A DNA stretch of 64,000 bases from the NCBI RefSeq assembly GCF_029109325.1, contig NZ_JAQKQJ010000021.1, forward strand, positions 240,475 through 304,474, given 5' to 3'. The notes beneath the pieces were generated by a model, which was not told the DNA's origin, ran no database searches, and was given only the letters and a program-made list of their open reading frames with translations. Positions 42,060-49,443 of the stretch are shown here, one piece after another. Each line of letters opens with the position of its first letter. Positions within the stretch are counted from its first letter, which is position 1. The translations under genes were made by a program, and so were the position numbers. Source of the stretch: Nodosilinea sp. PGN35. Its GTDB lineage: Bacteria > Cyanobacteriota > Cyanobacteriia > Phormidesmidales > Phormidesmidaceae.

Positions 42060-42519
42060 GCTTACGAATCACGCTTCTGACGACGCTAGCCATGCGATCG
42101 CTACTCAAGTCCCGCCAACCTGTATGGGGTGGCATATTCGTCGGGCTTCGCGAATTTTGACCCAGACGTACGACACGGCACTGCGCCCCACGAGCCTGGT
42201 GGTCAACCAGTTTACGCTGCTTGTGGCCATTCAGCTATGTGAACCGCTGTCTATCACCCAGCTGGCTGAGGCGCTGTTTGCGGACCAAACGACGACGACG
42301 CGAAATGTGAAGCTGCTAGAAAAACAGGGATTCGTGGCGATCGCCCCCGGGGGCGATCGTCGGGTCAAGCTGGTTTCTCTGACGGCGAAAGGAAACACCG
42401 TTCTGACGGAGGCATTACCCCTGTGGGAGCAGGTACAAGCAGACCTCAGACAACGCTTTGGCGACGAGAAATGGCAGACCCTGCTCTCCCTGCTATCGGA
42501 GGTGACCACCCTGGCTTGA
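42058..42519 (+). CDS. MarR-family regulator with self-operator
   Basis: A MarR protein of up to 153 residues with its winged helix at about 60-118 (ITQLAEALFADQTTTTRNVKLLEKQGFVAIAPGGDRRVKLVSLTAKG). The first ATG (42058) lies within the operator and at the likely transcription start, so translation probably begins at ATG 42124 (MGWHIRRASRIL), giving 131 residues. Identical ATGTATATACAT palindromes stand before this gene and before the next, so it most likely represses itself and the downstream NAD-binding protein and iron-sulfur protein genes. Confidence 0.85.
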   Translation: MLTNHASDDASHAIATQVPPTCMGWHIRRASRILTQTYDTALRPTSLVVNQFTLLVAIQLCEPLSITQLAEALFADQTTTTRNVKLLEKQGFVAIAPGGDRRVKLVSLTAKGNTVLTEALPLWEQVQADLRQRFGDEKWQTLLSLLSEVTTLA

Positions 42520-42541
42520 GCTAAAAATTTTTGCGGAAAAT

Positions 42542-42553
42542 ATGTATATACAT
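42542..42553 (+). promoter_or_regulatory. Second MarR-type operator
   Basis: ATGTATATACAT, identical to the palindrome at 42048-42059, 22 nt after the MarR stop and 23 nt before the next start codon (GGGAGG ribosome site at 42561-42566). Confidence 0.75.
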
Positions 42554-42575
42554 GTAAATTGGGAGGCTTAAAAAT

Positions 42576-43637
42576 ATGGCGACGGTGAATCATTTCCCCA
42601 AAATTCTGGTGACGGGGGCGACGGGTAAAACGGGCAGCGCGGTGGTGGCCCAACTGTGTGAAAACGGTTGGCCGGTACGGGCCATGGTGCGGGCGCGAGA
42701 TGCTCGCAGCCAACGACTTGAGAGCCTGGGTGCAGAAACGGTCGTTGCCGATATGTTCGATCCCAATCAGGTGCTCGACGCTATGCAGGGAACCCGGCGC
42801 GCCTACTATTGCCCACCGTTACACCCGTACATGATTCAAAGTGCGGCTGCATTCGTAGCGGCGGCCCGCCAGTCAAAGCTCGAAGCGATTGTGGGGCTGA
42901 GCCAGTGGCTGGCCAGTCCGAATCATCCCTCGCTGCACACGCGCCAGCTGTGGCTGGTTGAGCAAATGCTGTCTGATCTTCCTGGTGTCGCCCATGTGAC
43001 GCTCAATCCGGGTTACTTTGCCGATAACTATTTGCGACTGCTCGACTTCGCCGCCTTGCTGGGGGTCTTCCCCATTTTGACCGGCCACAGCCGCAATGCC
43101 CCGCCCTCCAACGAAGATATTGCCCGCGTAGCCGTTGCTCTGCTGATGGACCCCGAAGGTCATGCTGGCCGCAGCTATCGCCCCACAGGCCCCCAGCTGA
43201 TCTCGGCCTACGAGATGGTTCCCATCATCCGAAAGGTGCTGAGAAGTCCGGTCTTGGCGATCAACCTGCCGCTGTGGATGTTCTTGAGAACGGCCCGCTT
43301 GCAGGGAGTTTCTGCTTTTGAGCTGAGCAGTTTTCGCTACTACCTCGAAGACCACAAGCAAGGGGCCTTTGAGCTGGGGGCACCGACGGATGTGGTCCAA
43401 ACCCTGACGGGGCAACCCCCAGAGACGTTCGAAACCACGGTGCGGCGCTATGCGGCATTGCCCTTTGCCCGCAGGACCTTTGCCAATCGGCTGCGCGCCT
43501 TCATCAACTTCAACCGGGTTCCCTTCACGCCTGGGTACAACCTGGATCGCTTTGAGCGAGAGCAGTTTCATCCCAGACCTCCTGTACCGCAGTTGGCCAT
43601 GGGAGATCTCCAGTGGCAGGCCAGCCACAGCTCGTAG
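42576..43637 (+). CDS. NmrA-like NAD(P)-binding protein
   Basis: A 353-residue atypical short-chain dehydrogenase of the NmrA/HSCARG type. The dinucleotide motif is ILVTGATGKTGSAVV (about 10-24); ETVVADMFDPNQVLDAMQGTRRAYYC is the second-strand region and LNPGYFADNYLRL the substrate loop. The Tyr-x3-Lys of active SDRs is not evident, so it may be a redox sensor or a reductase of unknown substrate. It stands directly behind a MarR operator. Confidence 0.82.
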   Translation: MATVNHFPKILVTGATGKTGSAVVAQLCENGWPVRAMVRARDARSQRLESLGAETVVADMFDPNQVLDAMQGTRRAYYCPPLHPYMIQSAAAFVAAARQSKLEAIVGLSQWLASPNHPSLHTRQLWLVEQMLSDLPGVAHVTLNPGYFADNYLRLLDFAALLGVFPILTGHSRNAPPSNEDIARVAVALLMDPEGHAGRSYRPTGPQLISAYEMVPIIRKVLRSPVLAINLPLWMFLRTARLQGVSAFELSSFRYYLEDHKQGAFELGAPTDVVQTLTGQPPETFETTVRRYAALPFARRTFANRLRAFINFNRVPFTPGYNLDRFEREQFHPRPPVPQLAMGDLQWQASHSS

Positions 43638-43714
43638 TTTCCACCGGAATCAGCTTGGGCGGTGTTTCGAGAGACAGATCTATCCGGATACCAATCCACT
43701 TGTAGGAGACGGCA

Positions 43715-45055
43715 ATGGCTCAATTTGACCATCACCCGACCGTTAGACGGTGGCGCGAACAGGCCGCAGATGTCCCGTCTACCCCAACTGTCCCGCTAAA
43801 TTCAGAGGCGTTGCGATCGCTCTGCCTAGAGGCGGGGGCCGATGATGTGGGTTTCGTGGAGCTTGACCGACCGGCCATGGCCGATCAGCGGGCCGACATT
43901 TTGAGAGCCTTTCCAGCCACCCAGACCCTGATTAGTTTTGTTACCCAAATGAATCGGGAAAATATTCGCACACCGGTTCGCTCTGCGGCCAATTTGAAAT
44001 TCCATGCCAACTACGACCACGCCAATGAGGTGGCCCGCAAGATTGTCAAAATGCTGGAGTCTACTGGCATTCGGGGCATGATTCCGGGGGCCAGTTTTCC
44101 AATGGAAATGGATCAATTTCCGGGCAAGATTTGGGTGGTGTCCCATAAGCCGGTCGCCGTTGCCGCCGGATTGGGACACATGGGCATTCATCGGCTGGTG
44201 ATTCATCCCAAGTTTGGCAATTTCATCGCCCTGGGCACCATTTTGATCGATGCGGCGGTGACGGAATGCACCTACCCAATTGACTACAATCCCTGCCTGG
44301 AGTGCAAGCTATGCGTGGCGGCCTGTCCTGTTGGGGCGATTGGGGCAGATGGCCACTTTAATTTCTCCGCCTGTTACACCCATAACTACCGGGAATTTAT
44401 GAGCGGATTCACCAGCTGGGCAGAAACGGTTGCGGATAGTAAAAGCGCCTCTGCCTATCGGCAAAAGGTGAACGATTCAGAATCGGCGTCCATGTGGCAA
44501 AGTTTGTCGTTTAATGCCCAGTATAAAGCGGCCTACTGTATGGCCGCCTGCCCCGCTGGGGAGGATGTGATTGCTCCATTTTTGCGCGATCGCAAAGCGT
44601 TTGTTCGCGAGGTCGTAAAACCGCTGCAAGATAAAGCAGAAACCATCTATGTAGTACCTGGCTCAGATGCCGAAACCTATGTGCCAAAACGCTTTCCTCA
44701 CAAAAGAGTAAAACGGGTGAGTAGCGGCATTCGCTCAACGTCCATTCAGGGGTTTTTGTTTGGCCTTCCCCTGCTCTTTCAGCGCCATCAGTCAGAGGGG
44801 CTGAACGCGGTATATCACTTTACGTTTACAGGAGCTGAACCCCGTCAAGCTACCGTAGTGATTCAACATAAAACACTACGTGTTGAAGAGGGGCATCTTG
44901 GCCAAGCCAGTCTTTCGGTCATCGCCGACAGTCAAACCTGGCTGAGGTTTCTGGCAAAGGAGCAGAATATCGTTTTGGCGCTCGTGCGGCGCAAAATCCG
45001 GATTCGGGGTCCGCTGAAATTGCTTCAAGCCTTTGGCCGGTGTTTCCCCTCATAG
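43715..45055 (+). CDS. QueG-like iron-sulfur protein fused to an SCP2 domain
   Basis: A 446-residue protein. The N-terminal two thirds resemble the epoxyqueuosine-reductase/reductive-dehalogenase type: AGADDVGFVELDR, GLGHMGIHRLVIHP, then a 4Fe-4S set CLECKLCVAACPVGAI (about 193-208) and a second CMAACPAGED. The C-terminal part (about 345-446: LNAVYHFTFTGAEPRQATVVIQ, LRFLAKEQNIVLALVRRKIRIRG) is an SCP2 sterol-carrier domain, which binds lipid-like molecules. The fusion suggests reductive action on a hydrophobic substrate. It overlaps the convergent TetR gene by 31 nt. It is probably in the MarR operon. Confidence 0.78.
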   Translation: MAQFDHHPTVRRWREQAADVPSTPTVPLNSEALRSLCLEAGADDVGFVELDRPAMADQRADILRAFPATQTLISFVTQMNRENIRTPVRSAANLKFHANYDHANEVARKIVKMLESTGIRGMIPGASFPMEMDQFPGKIWVVSHKPVAVAAGLGHMGIHRLVIHPKFGNFIALGTILIDAAVTECTYPIDYNPCLECKLCVAACPVGAIGADGHFNFSACYTHNYREFMSGFTSWAETVADSKSASAYRQKVNDSESASMWQSLSFNAQYKAAYCMAACPAGEDVIAPFLRDRKAFVREVVKPLQDKAETIYVVPGSDAETYVPKRFPHKRVKRVSSGIRSTSIQGFLFGLPLLFQRHQSEGLNAVYHFTFTGAEPRQATVVIQHKTLRVEEGHLGQASLSVIADSQTWLRFLAKEQNIVLALVRRKIRIRGPLKLLQAFGRCFPS

Positions 45056-45624
45056 AGCACACCTGCAATCAGCGCCTCCAGCATCACGTCGTAGCTCTCG
45101 TCAACCGATCGCCCCAGCGTCATCAATCCCTTCTGCTCAATGGCGATGAACCCATAAATTGCCGCATTGAACATTCGCATTACGTCAATGAGCTGCGTTT
45201 CAGTTAAATCGTAGGCGCTCAAAGCTCGCTGCAAAAAGCCCAGCAAATCTCGAATCACCGCTCCTGCCTTGGGGTCGCTGGGGCTTAGCTGCACCTGCAT
45301 CATCACCTGGTAGCGGGCGGGGTGGGCTTTGGCAAAGTCGCGGGTGAAGTGGCCGATCTGTTTGAGCAGATCGGTGGTGATGGGGCGATCGCCCATCACC
45401 CGATCGCAGTCCACCAGGTACTGTCGCCAGAGTTCGATGGCTGTCTCCTGCTGCAGGGCGGCCCCACTCTCCAGGTGCTTGTAGATCGCTGGCGGCTTGA
45501 TGCCCAGCGATCGCGCCACCCGGCTCACCCCCAGGGCATCGGCTCCATCCTGATCAATGCAGCGGATAGCGGCGGCGACTACAGCCTGCCGGGATAACGA
45601 CTTTTCTTTTGGCGGACGGCCCAT
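45025..45624 (-). CDS. TetR-family regulator
   Basis: A 199-residue TetR protein with a helix-turn-helix at about 10-55 (AAIRCIDQDGADALGVSRVARSLGIKPPAIYKHLE) and a WHG/TetR_C-type domain. It is divergent from the amidase gene; the 86-nt gap holds TTAGTTA-N7-TAACTAA. Its 3' end overlaps the iron-sulfur gene by 31 nt. Its probable target is the amidase. Confidence 0.86.
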   Translation of the reverse strand: MGRPPKEKSLSRQAVVAAAIRCIDQDGADALGVSRVARSLGIKPPAIYKHLESGAALQQETAIELWRQYLVDCDRVMGDRPITTDLLKQIGHFTRDFAKAHPARYQVMMQVQLSPSDPKAGAVIRDLLGFLQRALSAYDLTETQLIDVMRMFNAAIYGFIAIEQKGLMTLGRSVDESYDVMLEALIAGVLYEGKHRPKA

Positions 45625-45632
45625 AATGGAAA

Positions 45633-45653
45633 TTAGTTAACAACCTTAACTAA
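45633..45653. promoter_or_regulatory. TetR-type operator before the amidase gene
   Basis: TTAGTTA (45633-45639), N7, TAACTAA (45647-45653): perfect 7-bp arms 9 nt upstream of the TetR start codon. A related half-site GATTAAC follows at 45664-45670. Confidence 0.6.
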
Positions 45654-45710
45654 AAGTGAATATGATTAACTTTAGCAAGGGATAGTGCTGTCGCTGAGGG
45701 AAATGAACCC

Positions 45711-47189
45711 ATGAGTGATTTGGTATTTCGACCCGCCCATGAACTGGCGCAGATGATTCGCGATCACGAAATCTCCGCCGTTGAAGTGCTCGACGCCTAC
45801 CTCATGCAGATTGCTCGACACAATTCAAAGCTGCACGCCATCTGCACCCTGGACGAAGACAAGGCCCGCACCCGTGCCCGGCAAGCCGACGAAGCCCTGG
45901 CCAGTGGCGAACGTTGGGGGCCGCTACACGGCGTTCCCGTCACCATTAAAGACATTTTTGAAACCGCCGGACTCCGCACCACCGCAGGCTACATTCCCCT
46001 GAAGAACTATGTGCCAAAGGAAGATGCTACTGCTGTTGCACGACTGCGGAATGCTGGAGCCGCCATCCTGGGCAAAACCAACATGGCGGAACTGGCGGGA
46101 GATTACCAGAGCACCAATTCGCTGTTCCCTCGCGTCAACAATCCCTGGAACGTAGACTACACCCCTGGCGGCAGCTCTGGCGGGAGTGCGGCAGCCGTCG
46201 CCGCTGGCCTCTCGCCCCTGGACCTCGGCAACGACATCGCCGGGTCCGTGCGGCAACCCGCCCACTTTTGCGGCGTGTACGGACTGAAACCGACGCATCG
46301 CCGCATTTCCACGGCTGGCACCATTCCCGAAGTGCCGGGAATGCCCCACTGTCTCAGGCAGATGATGACAGTGGGTTGTTTTGCGCGATCGCTCGATGAC
46401 ATTCGGCTGTGCTTTTCACTGATCGCTGGAGCCGACCATCGCCGCCCTGAGGTTCCTCCGGTGCCGTTGGATGTGCCTTCAGGGAAAGAGTTGCAGCAGC
46501 TCAAAATCGCCTGGATCGATCAGTGGCCAGAAGTCCTGGTTAACGAGGAAATTCGCAGTCGGATGCACGCCGTGGCGCAGAACCTGGAGAACGCCGGGGC
46601 TCAGATCGAATCCTGGATGCCCCAAGACTTTGACCTCTCCCAGATTCTTAACTTGTATGGAAAACTGGCGGCCTATATCAACCTTTATGCACAGCCCGTC
46701 GATCGCTACAACATTCGCCGTAGCTTTACGCAAATCTGGCGCACAGCAACTCAGGGCGATCGCACGCTCCGCCGATTAGGCGACTTCAGCCGCCTGCTGC
46801 CCGAGTTGCTGAATCCCAGCTTGAAAGGGTATTTTGAGGTGCTGACGGAGCGCGATCGCTTCACCGTCCAGCTCGATGCCGCCCTAGAACCGTGGGATGT
46901 CTGGCTGACTCCGGTGGCAGCAACGGTCGCTTTTACCCATCGCCCCGCCTGGAGTGCGGTTGAAGTAGACGGTACCCCCTATCCCCATGCCGTGGCGAAT
47001 GGAGCCTATGCCATGCCCTTTAATCTGAGTGGTCATCCGGCGGTGGTGATTCCGGTTGGTCAAACTCAAGCGGGCTTGCCCATTGGATTGCAGATTGTGG
47101 GGAAACGATGGCGCGAGATGGAGTTGTTGGCGATCGCTCAGCAGCTTGACCGTATTGTTGGTGAATTTCGGCTCCCGCCCAGCTGTTAA
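45711..47189 (+). CDS. Amidase (amidase signature family)
   Basis: A 492-residue amidase with the complete Ser-cisSer-Lys set: Lys80 in VTIKDIFETAG, Ser155 in TPGGSSGGSAA and nucleophile Ser179 in DIAGSVRQPA. GLKPTHRRIS and the C-terminal LSGHPAVVIPVG are the usual family blocks. GatA-type architecture is present but no GatB/C genes are nearby, so it hydrolyses amides freely rather than making tRNA-Gln. Substrate not predictable from sequence. Divergent TetR with operator in between. Confidence 0.9.
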   Translation: MSDLVFRPAHELAQMIRDHEISAVEVLDAYLMQIARHNSKLHAICTLDEDKARTRARQADEALASGERWGPLHGVPVTIKDIFETAGLRTTAGYIPLKNYVPKEDATAVARLRNAGAAILGKTNMAELAGDYQSTNSLFPRVNNPWNVDYTPGGSSGGSAAAVAAGLSPLDLGNDIAGSVRQPAHFCGVYGLKPTHRRISTAGTIPEVPGMPHCLRQMMTVGCFARSLDDIRLCFSLIAGADHRRPEVPPVPLDVPSGKELQQLKIAWIDQWPEVLVNEEIRSRMHAVAQNLENAGAQIESWMPQDFDLSQILNLYGKLAAYINLYAQPVDRYNIRRSFTQIWRTATQGDRTLRRLGDFSRLLPELLNPSLKGYFEVLTERDRFTVQLDAALEPWDVWLTPVAATVAFTHRPAWSAVEVDGTPYPHAVANGAYAMPFNLSGHPAVVIPVGQTQAGLPIGLQIVGKRWREMELLAIAQQLDRIVGEFRLPPSC

Positions 47190-47505
47190 AGCGTCGGGCA
47201 CATCCAACACTCTGGGTTCTCGCTCTTAGGTTTGGGTATAGGCTGTTATGTGAGCAGGCCGCTGATGCTGATGATGTGGTCACCAATCCGCCATTTGTGT
47301 TTGTTATGGCGCTCGCATTCCAACCCCAAATGCGCCGCCGTATCCTCTAAAGCTGCTCCCCGCACCTCATCGGCAACTTCTTACAGCGTCAGCTCATAAA
47401 CAGGTTTTATGGGCTTGGCCGGGATAGATCCTGGGATGGCGCAGGCACTGCTGTCACTGGCTCCTGTTGTTACAGGGGATCTGGGCCAGGTGTGACGCTA
47501 GGCCT
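47190..47505. other. Region between amidase and ParR-like gene
   Basis: Apart from the decayed primase-like fragment listed separately, no gene or clear site is seen in these 316 nt. Confidence 0.4.
47246..47395 (-). pseudogene. Remnant of a plasmid primase/DUF3991-type gene
   Basis: On the minus strand the text reads EVADEVRGAALEDTAAHLGL and then ECERHNKHKWRIGDHIISIS before a TAA. The pattern LGLE-x-DRHxKxKW-x-HIISI is that of DUF3991/TOPRIM-type plasmid primases and MobL-linked proteins. An in-frame stop precedes EVADEV and the frame ends at once, so only a fragment of about 45 codons survives. Confidence 0.4.
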
Positions 47506-47997
47506 TTAATTATTGAGGATGTCTCCGAGGTCGCCTAGCTCATTACCATCCATCGCTACCCCCTGCTCAATATCCATCTGTGCTCGTGCAGGGGATGGAG
47601 ACGCAATCGCCCCTCCGCCTCTAACAACCGCCACTAACTCCTCCAAGATTGTTTCCAGGCGAGCAGTGCTACCCAGTTGACCTAGAGCACTGAAATTAGT
47701 CGTAACTGGATTGGCAATATGGTAGCGATCGCACAAATCAGCAATCTGCTTCGCCAAGCGCTCTACACAGTGCCGCGCCATTTCCTGAATCTCCGAGACT
47801 GACAACTCACCGTGGAACTCCTCAGCCAGGGGGCGATAGAAGGCCATCATGGCATCCATCCCCTGCTGTCGGCCTTGGCGACCGGTGAAATGCGGATTGT
47901 TCAGCAGGTAATTCAGCACGACTGCTGTCGCTGCCGGGAACTGGGCATTGTAGATGAACTTGACTCGATCCGGCTTCGGGTGAATATTTTGATTCAT
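47506..47997 (-). CDS. Probable ParR-like partner of the actin-like protein
   Basis: A 163-residue protein with a basic, HTH-capable N-terminal half (FIYNAQFPAATAVVLNYLLNNPHF, RQGRQQGMDAMMAFYRPLAEEF) and a helical middle (VSEIQEMARHCVERLAKQIADL), ending in an acidic tail. It overlaps the ParM-like gene by 4 nt (ATGA), the usual layout of an actin-like ATPase and its DNA-binding adaptor on plasmids. Assignment rests mainly on context; family similarity is not evident. Confidence 0.55.
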   Translation of the reverse strand: MNQNIHPKPDRVKFIYNAQFPAATAVVLNYLLNNPHFTGRQGRQQGMDAMMAFYRPLAEEFHGELSVSEIQEMARHCVERLAKQIADLCDRYHIANPVTTNFSALGQLGSTARLETILEELVAVVRGGGAIASPSPARAQMDIEQGVAMDGNELGDLGDILNN

Positions 47998-49133
47998 GCT
48001 CCCACCCGCAGTCGATTGACATCACCGAGTAATGCCTGGAACAGGCCAAAGCCATCAGTCATCCGCATCGGCAGAGACGGCATTTCCACCGCTTCCGGCA
48101 GCTGAGCCTTGACCAACTGAGTCAAGGCTTCCTGGTGCTCCCAGGCCAACGACAGACGAGACGCAAAACCACGTTCATCAAAGAACTGTCGCAACGGTTC
48201 CCTCATCAGGTAAGCGGCTCCGCCCGCTAGCACTACATCCCCTTTGCCCGTCGCCAGACTGGGCAGCAGGTGATCAGTAAAGTGAGACTCCAAGCTGGCC
48301 AGATATGCCGCCGCAACCTGGGCGATCGCCGCCGAGAAATCTACTGCCGTTCCCTTCGCCACCGAATACTGCTGCGCCTGCCTCGTCTCCAGCGCCCTCA
48401 GCAGCACATCGTATTCCGTGACCGATACCCCCGCCGCATTAGCAGCTTTCTCAAACGACTCCCAGAAGCCCGGAAACTTGGAAGTCGATTTGGCCGAGTT
48501 CAACGTCCCTGTTTCAAAAGCCAGTTGGGTACCGTTGCGGTGGCCCAGCATCTCAATCCAGGTTGTGCGTTGGGCGATAGACAACCCCGCCTGCTGGAGC
48601 TGAGCTTTGCGTTGGACGTAGATGCCATAACCCTCGGGGCGAAAATTGAGGGTCAGATTGACCCGATACTCAACCTCATCTTGAAACCGAAAACCTTGAC
48701 CCAGCGCCATCAATCGAGATGAGATCTGCTGACGGGTAGCTAATTCATTGATGGGCAACAGTACCCAGACCACCGCATCGAAGCGGCTGGGAAGTCCCTC
48801 GGTTTTCGCGATCGCCCCCAACGCCCCCACGATCCGCTCTGGAGCCTTCAGGCTCTTGTCTTCCTTGAAGCTGTTGTAGTCGAGAAACCGCTGAGCGGCC
48901 TTGCCCACAAACGTCAACACCTCACCATTGCGGTACCAGGCACAATCTTGGGGACGGCCCCCAGGGCTCATCGATTCGACACCGGAGGCTTCTCGTTGAG
49001 CCACTTCCGCCTCCATCCAAAGGGCGTGAGTCTGGCCGTGGAGCAGCTTGTAGAAGAACTTGCCACCTGATTTACCTAAGTCACAGGCCAATAAAAGCAT
49101 CGGAGCATAAGAATTCATAGGAACATCTCCCAA
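47994..49133 (-). CDS. ParM/ALP-type actin-like plasmid-segregation ATPase
   Basis: A 379-residue protein with actin-fold signatures: phosphate-1 motif LACDLGKSGGKFF (about 14-26), a connect/phosphate-2 region and the adenosine motif VVLAGGAAYLM (about 300). Length fits bacterial actin-like proteins of the ParM/StbA group, which form filaments that push plasmid copies apart. It is followed by the small partner gene (4-nt overlap) and faces a MobF relaxase gene, all plasmid-type genes. The start may be ATG 49118 (MNSYAPM). Confidence 0.78.
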   Translation of the reverse strand: MGDVPMNSYAPMLLLACDLGKSGGKFFYKLLHGQTHALWMEAEVAQREASGVESMSPGGRPQDCAWYRNGEVLTFVGKAAQRFLDYNSFKEDKSLKAPERIVGALGAIAKTEGLPSRFDAVVWVLLPINELATRQQISSRLMALGQGFRFQDEVEYRVNLTLNFRPEGYGIYVQRKAQLQQAGLSIAQRTTWIEMLGHRNGTQLAFETGTLNSAKSTSKFPGFWESFEKAANAAGVSVTEYDVLLRALETRQAQQYSVAKGTAVDFSAAIAQVAAAYLASLESHFTDHLLPSLATGKGDVVLAGGAAYLMREPLRQFFDERGFASRLSLAWEHQEALTQLVKAQLPEAVEMPSLPMRMTDGFGLFQALLGDVNRLRVGA

Positions 49134-49443
49134 TCACTGGCCTATTTATCAGCACTTGTTCAGCCTAATCCGTGCAACTTTGTGAAACTTTGCGAAAAGC
49201 GCTGATTTTCACCAAGAGCAATGTGAATTTCTGGGATGCTTGCCCACAATGCTGATTTATTGGAATATAATCTGGTGTATCAGGATGCTGCGCCCCTATT
49301 GGGGGCTTCGCGGAGAGGCCACACAGTACGCCAGGGTTTTGGCAAAAACCGGGCAACGGCTCTCCGCACAGGGTTTCTACCGCTTTTGAAGACGCTGCCG
49401 CTTTCACCTCAGGGTGGCGTCGTATTTTTAACCCAGCTTCTCC
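49134..49443. other. Gap between parM-like and relaxase genes, probable oriT and promoters
   Basis: 310 nt without a gene. The ACTTTG repeat pair (AACTTTGTGAAACTTTGCG, 49181-49199) is iteron-like; hairpins at 49292-49367 are given separately. Promoters of both divergent genes must lie here. Confidence 0.5.
49292..49367. other. Oriented hairpin cluster, candidate oriT
   Basis: Three hairpins: GCCCC-tatt-GGGGGC (49292-49306); an outer stem GCGGAGAG (49310-49317) with CTCTCCGC (49360-49367); and inside it GGTTTT-ggca-AAAACC (49335-49350). It lies 77 nt before the relaxase start, where oriT of MobF elements is often found. Confidence 0.5.

Noticed and set aside
45711..47189. GatA subunit of glutamyl-tRNA amidotransferase
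   Set aside because: No GatB or GatC is adjacent, and the TetR-controlled single gene fits a general amidase better.
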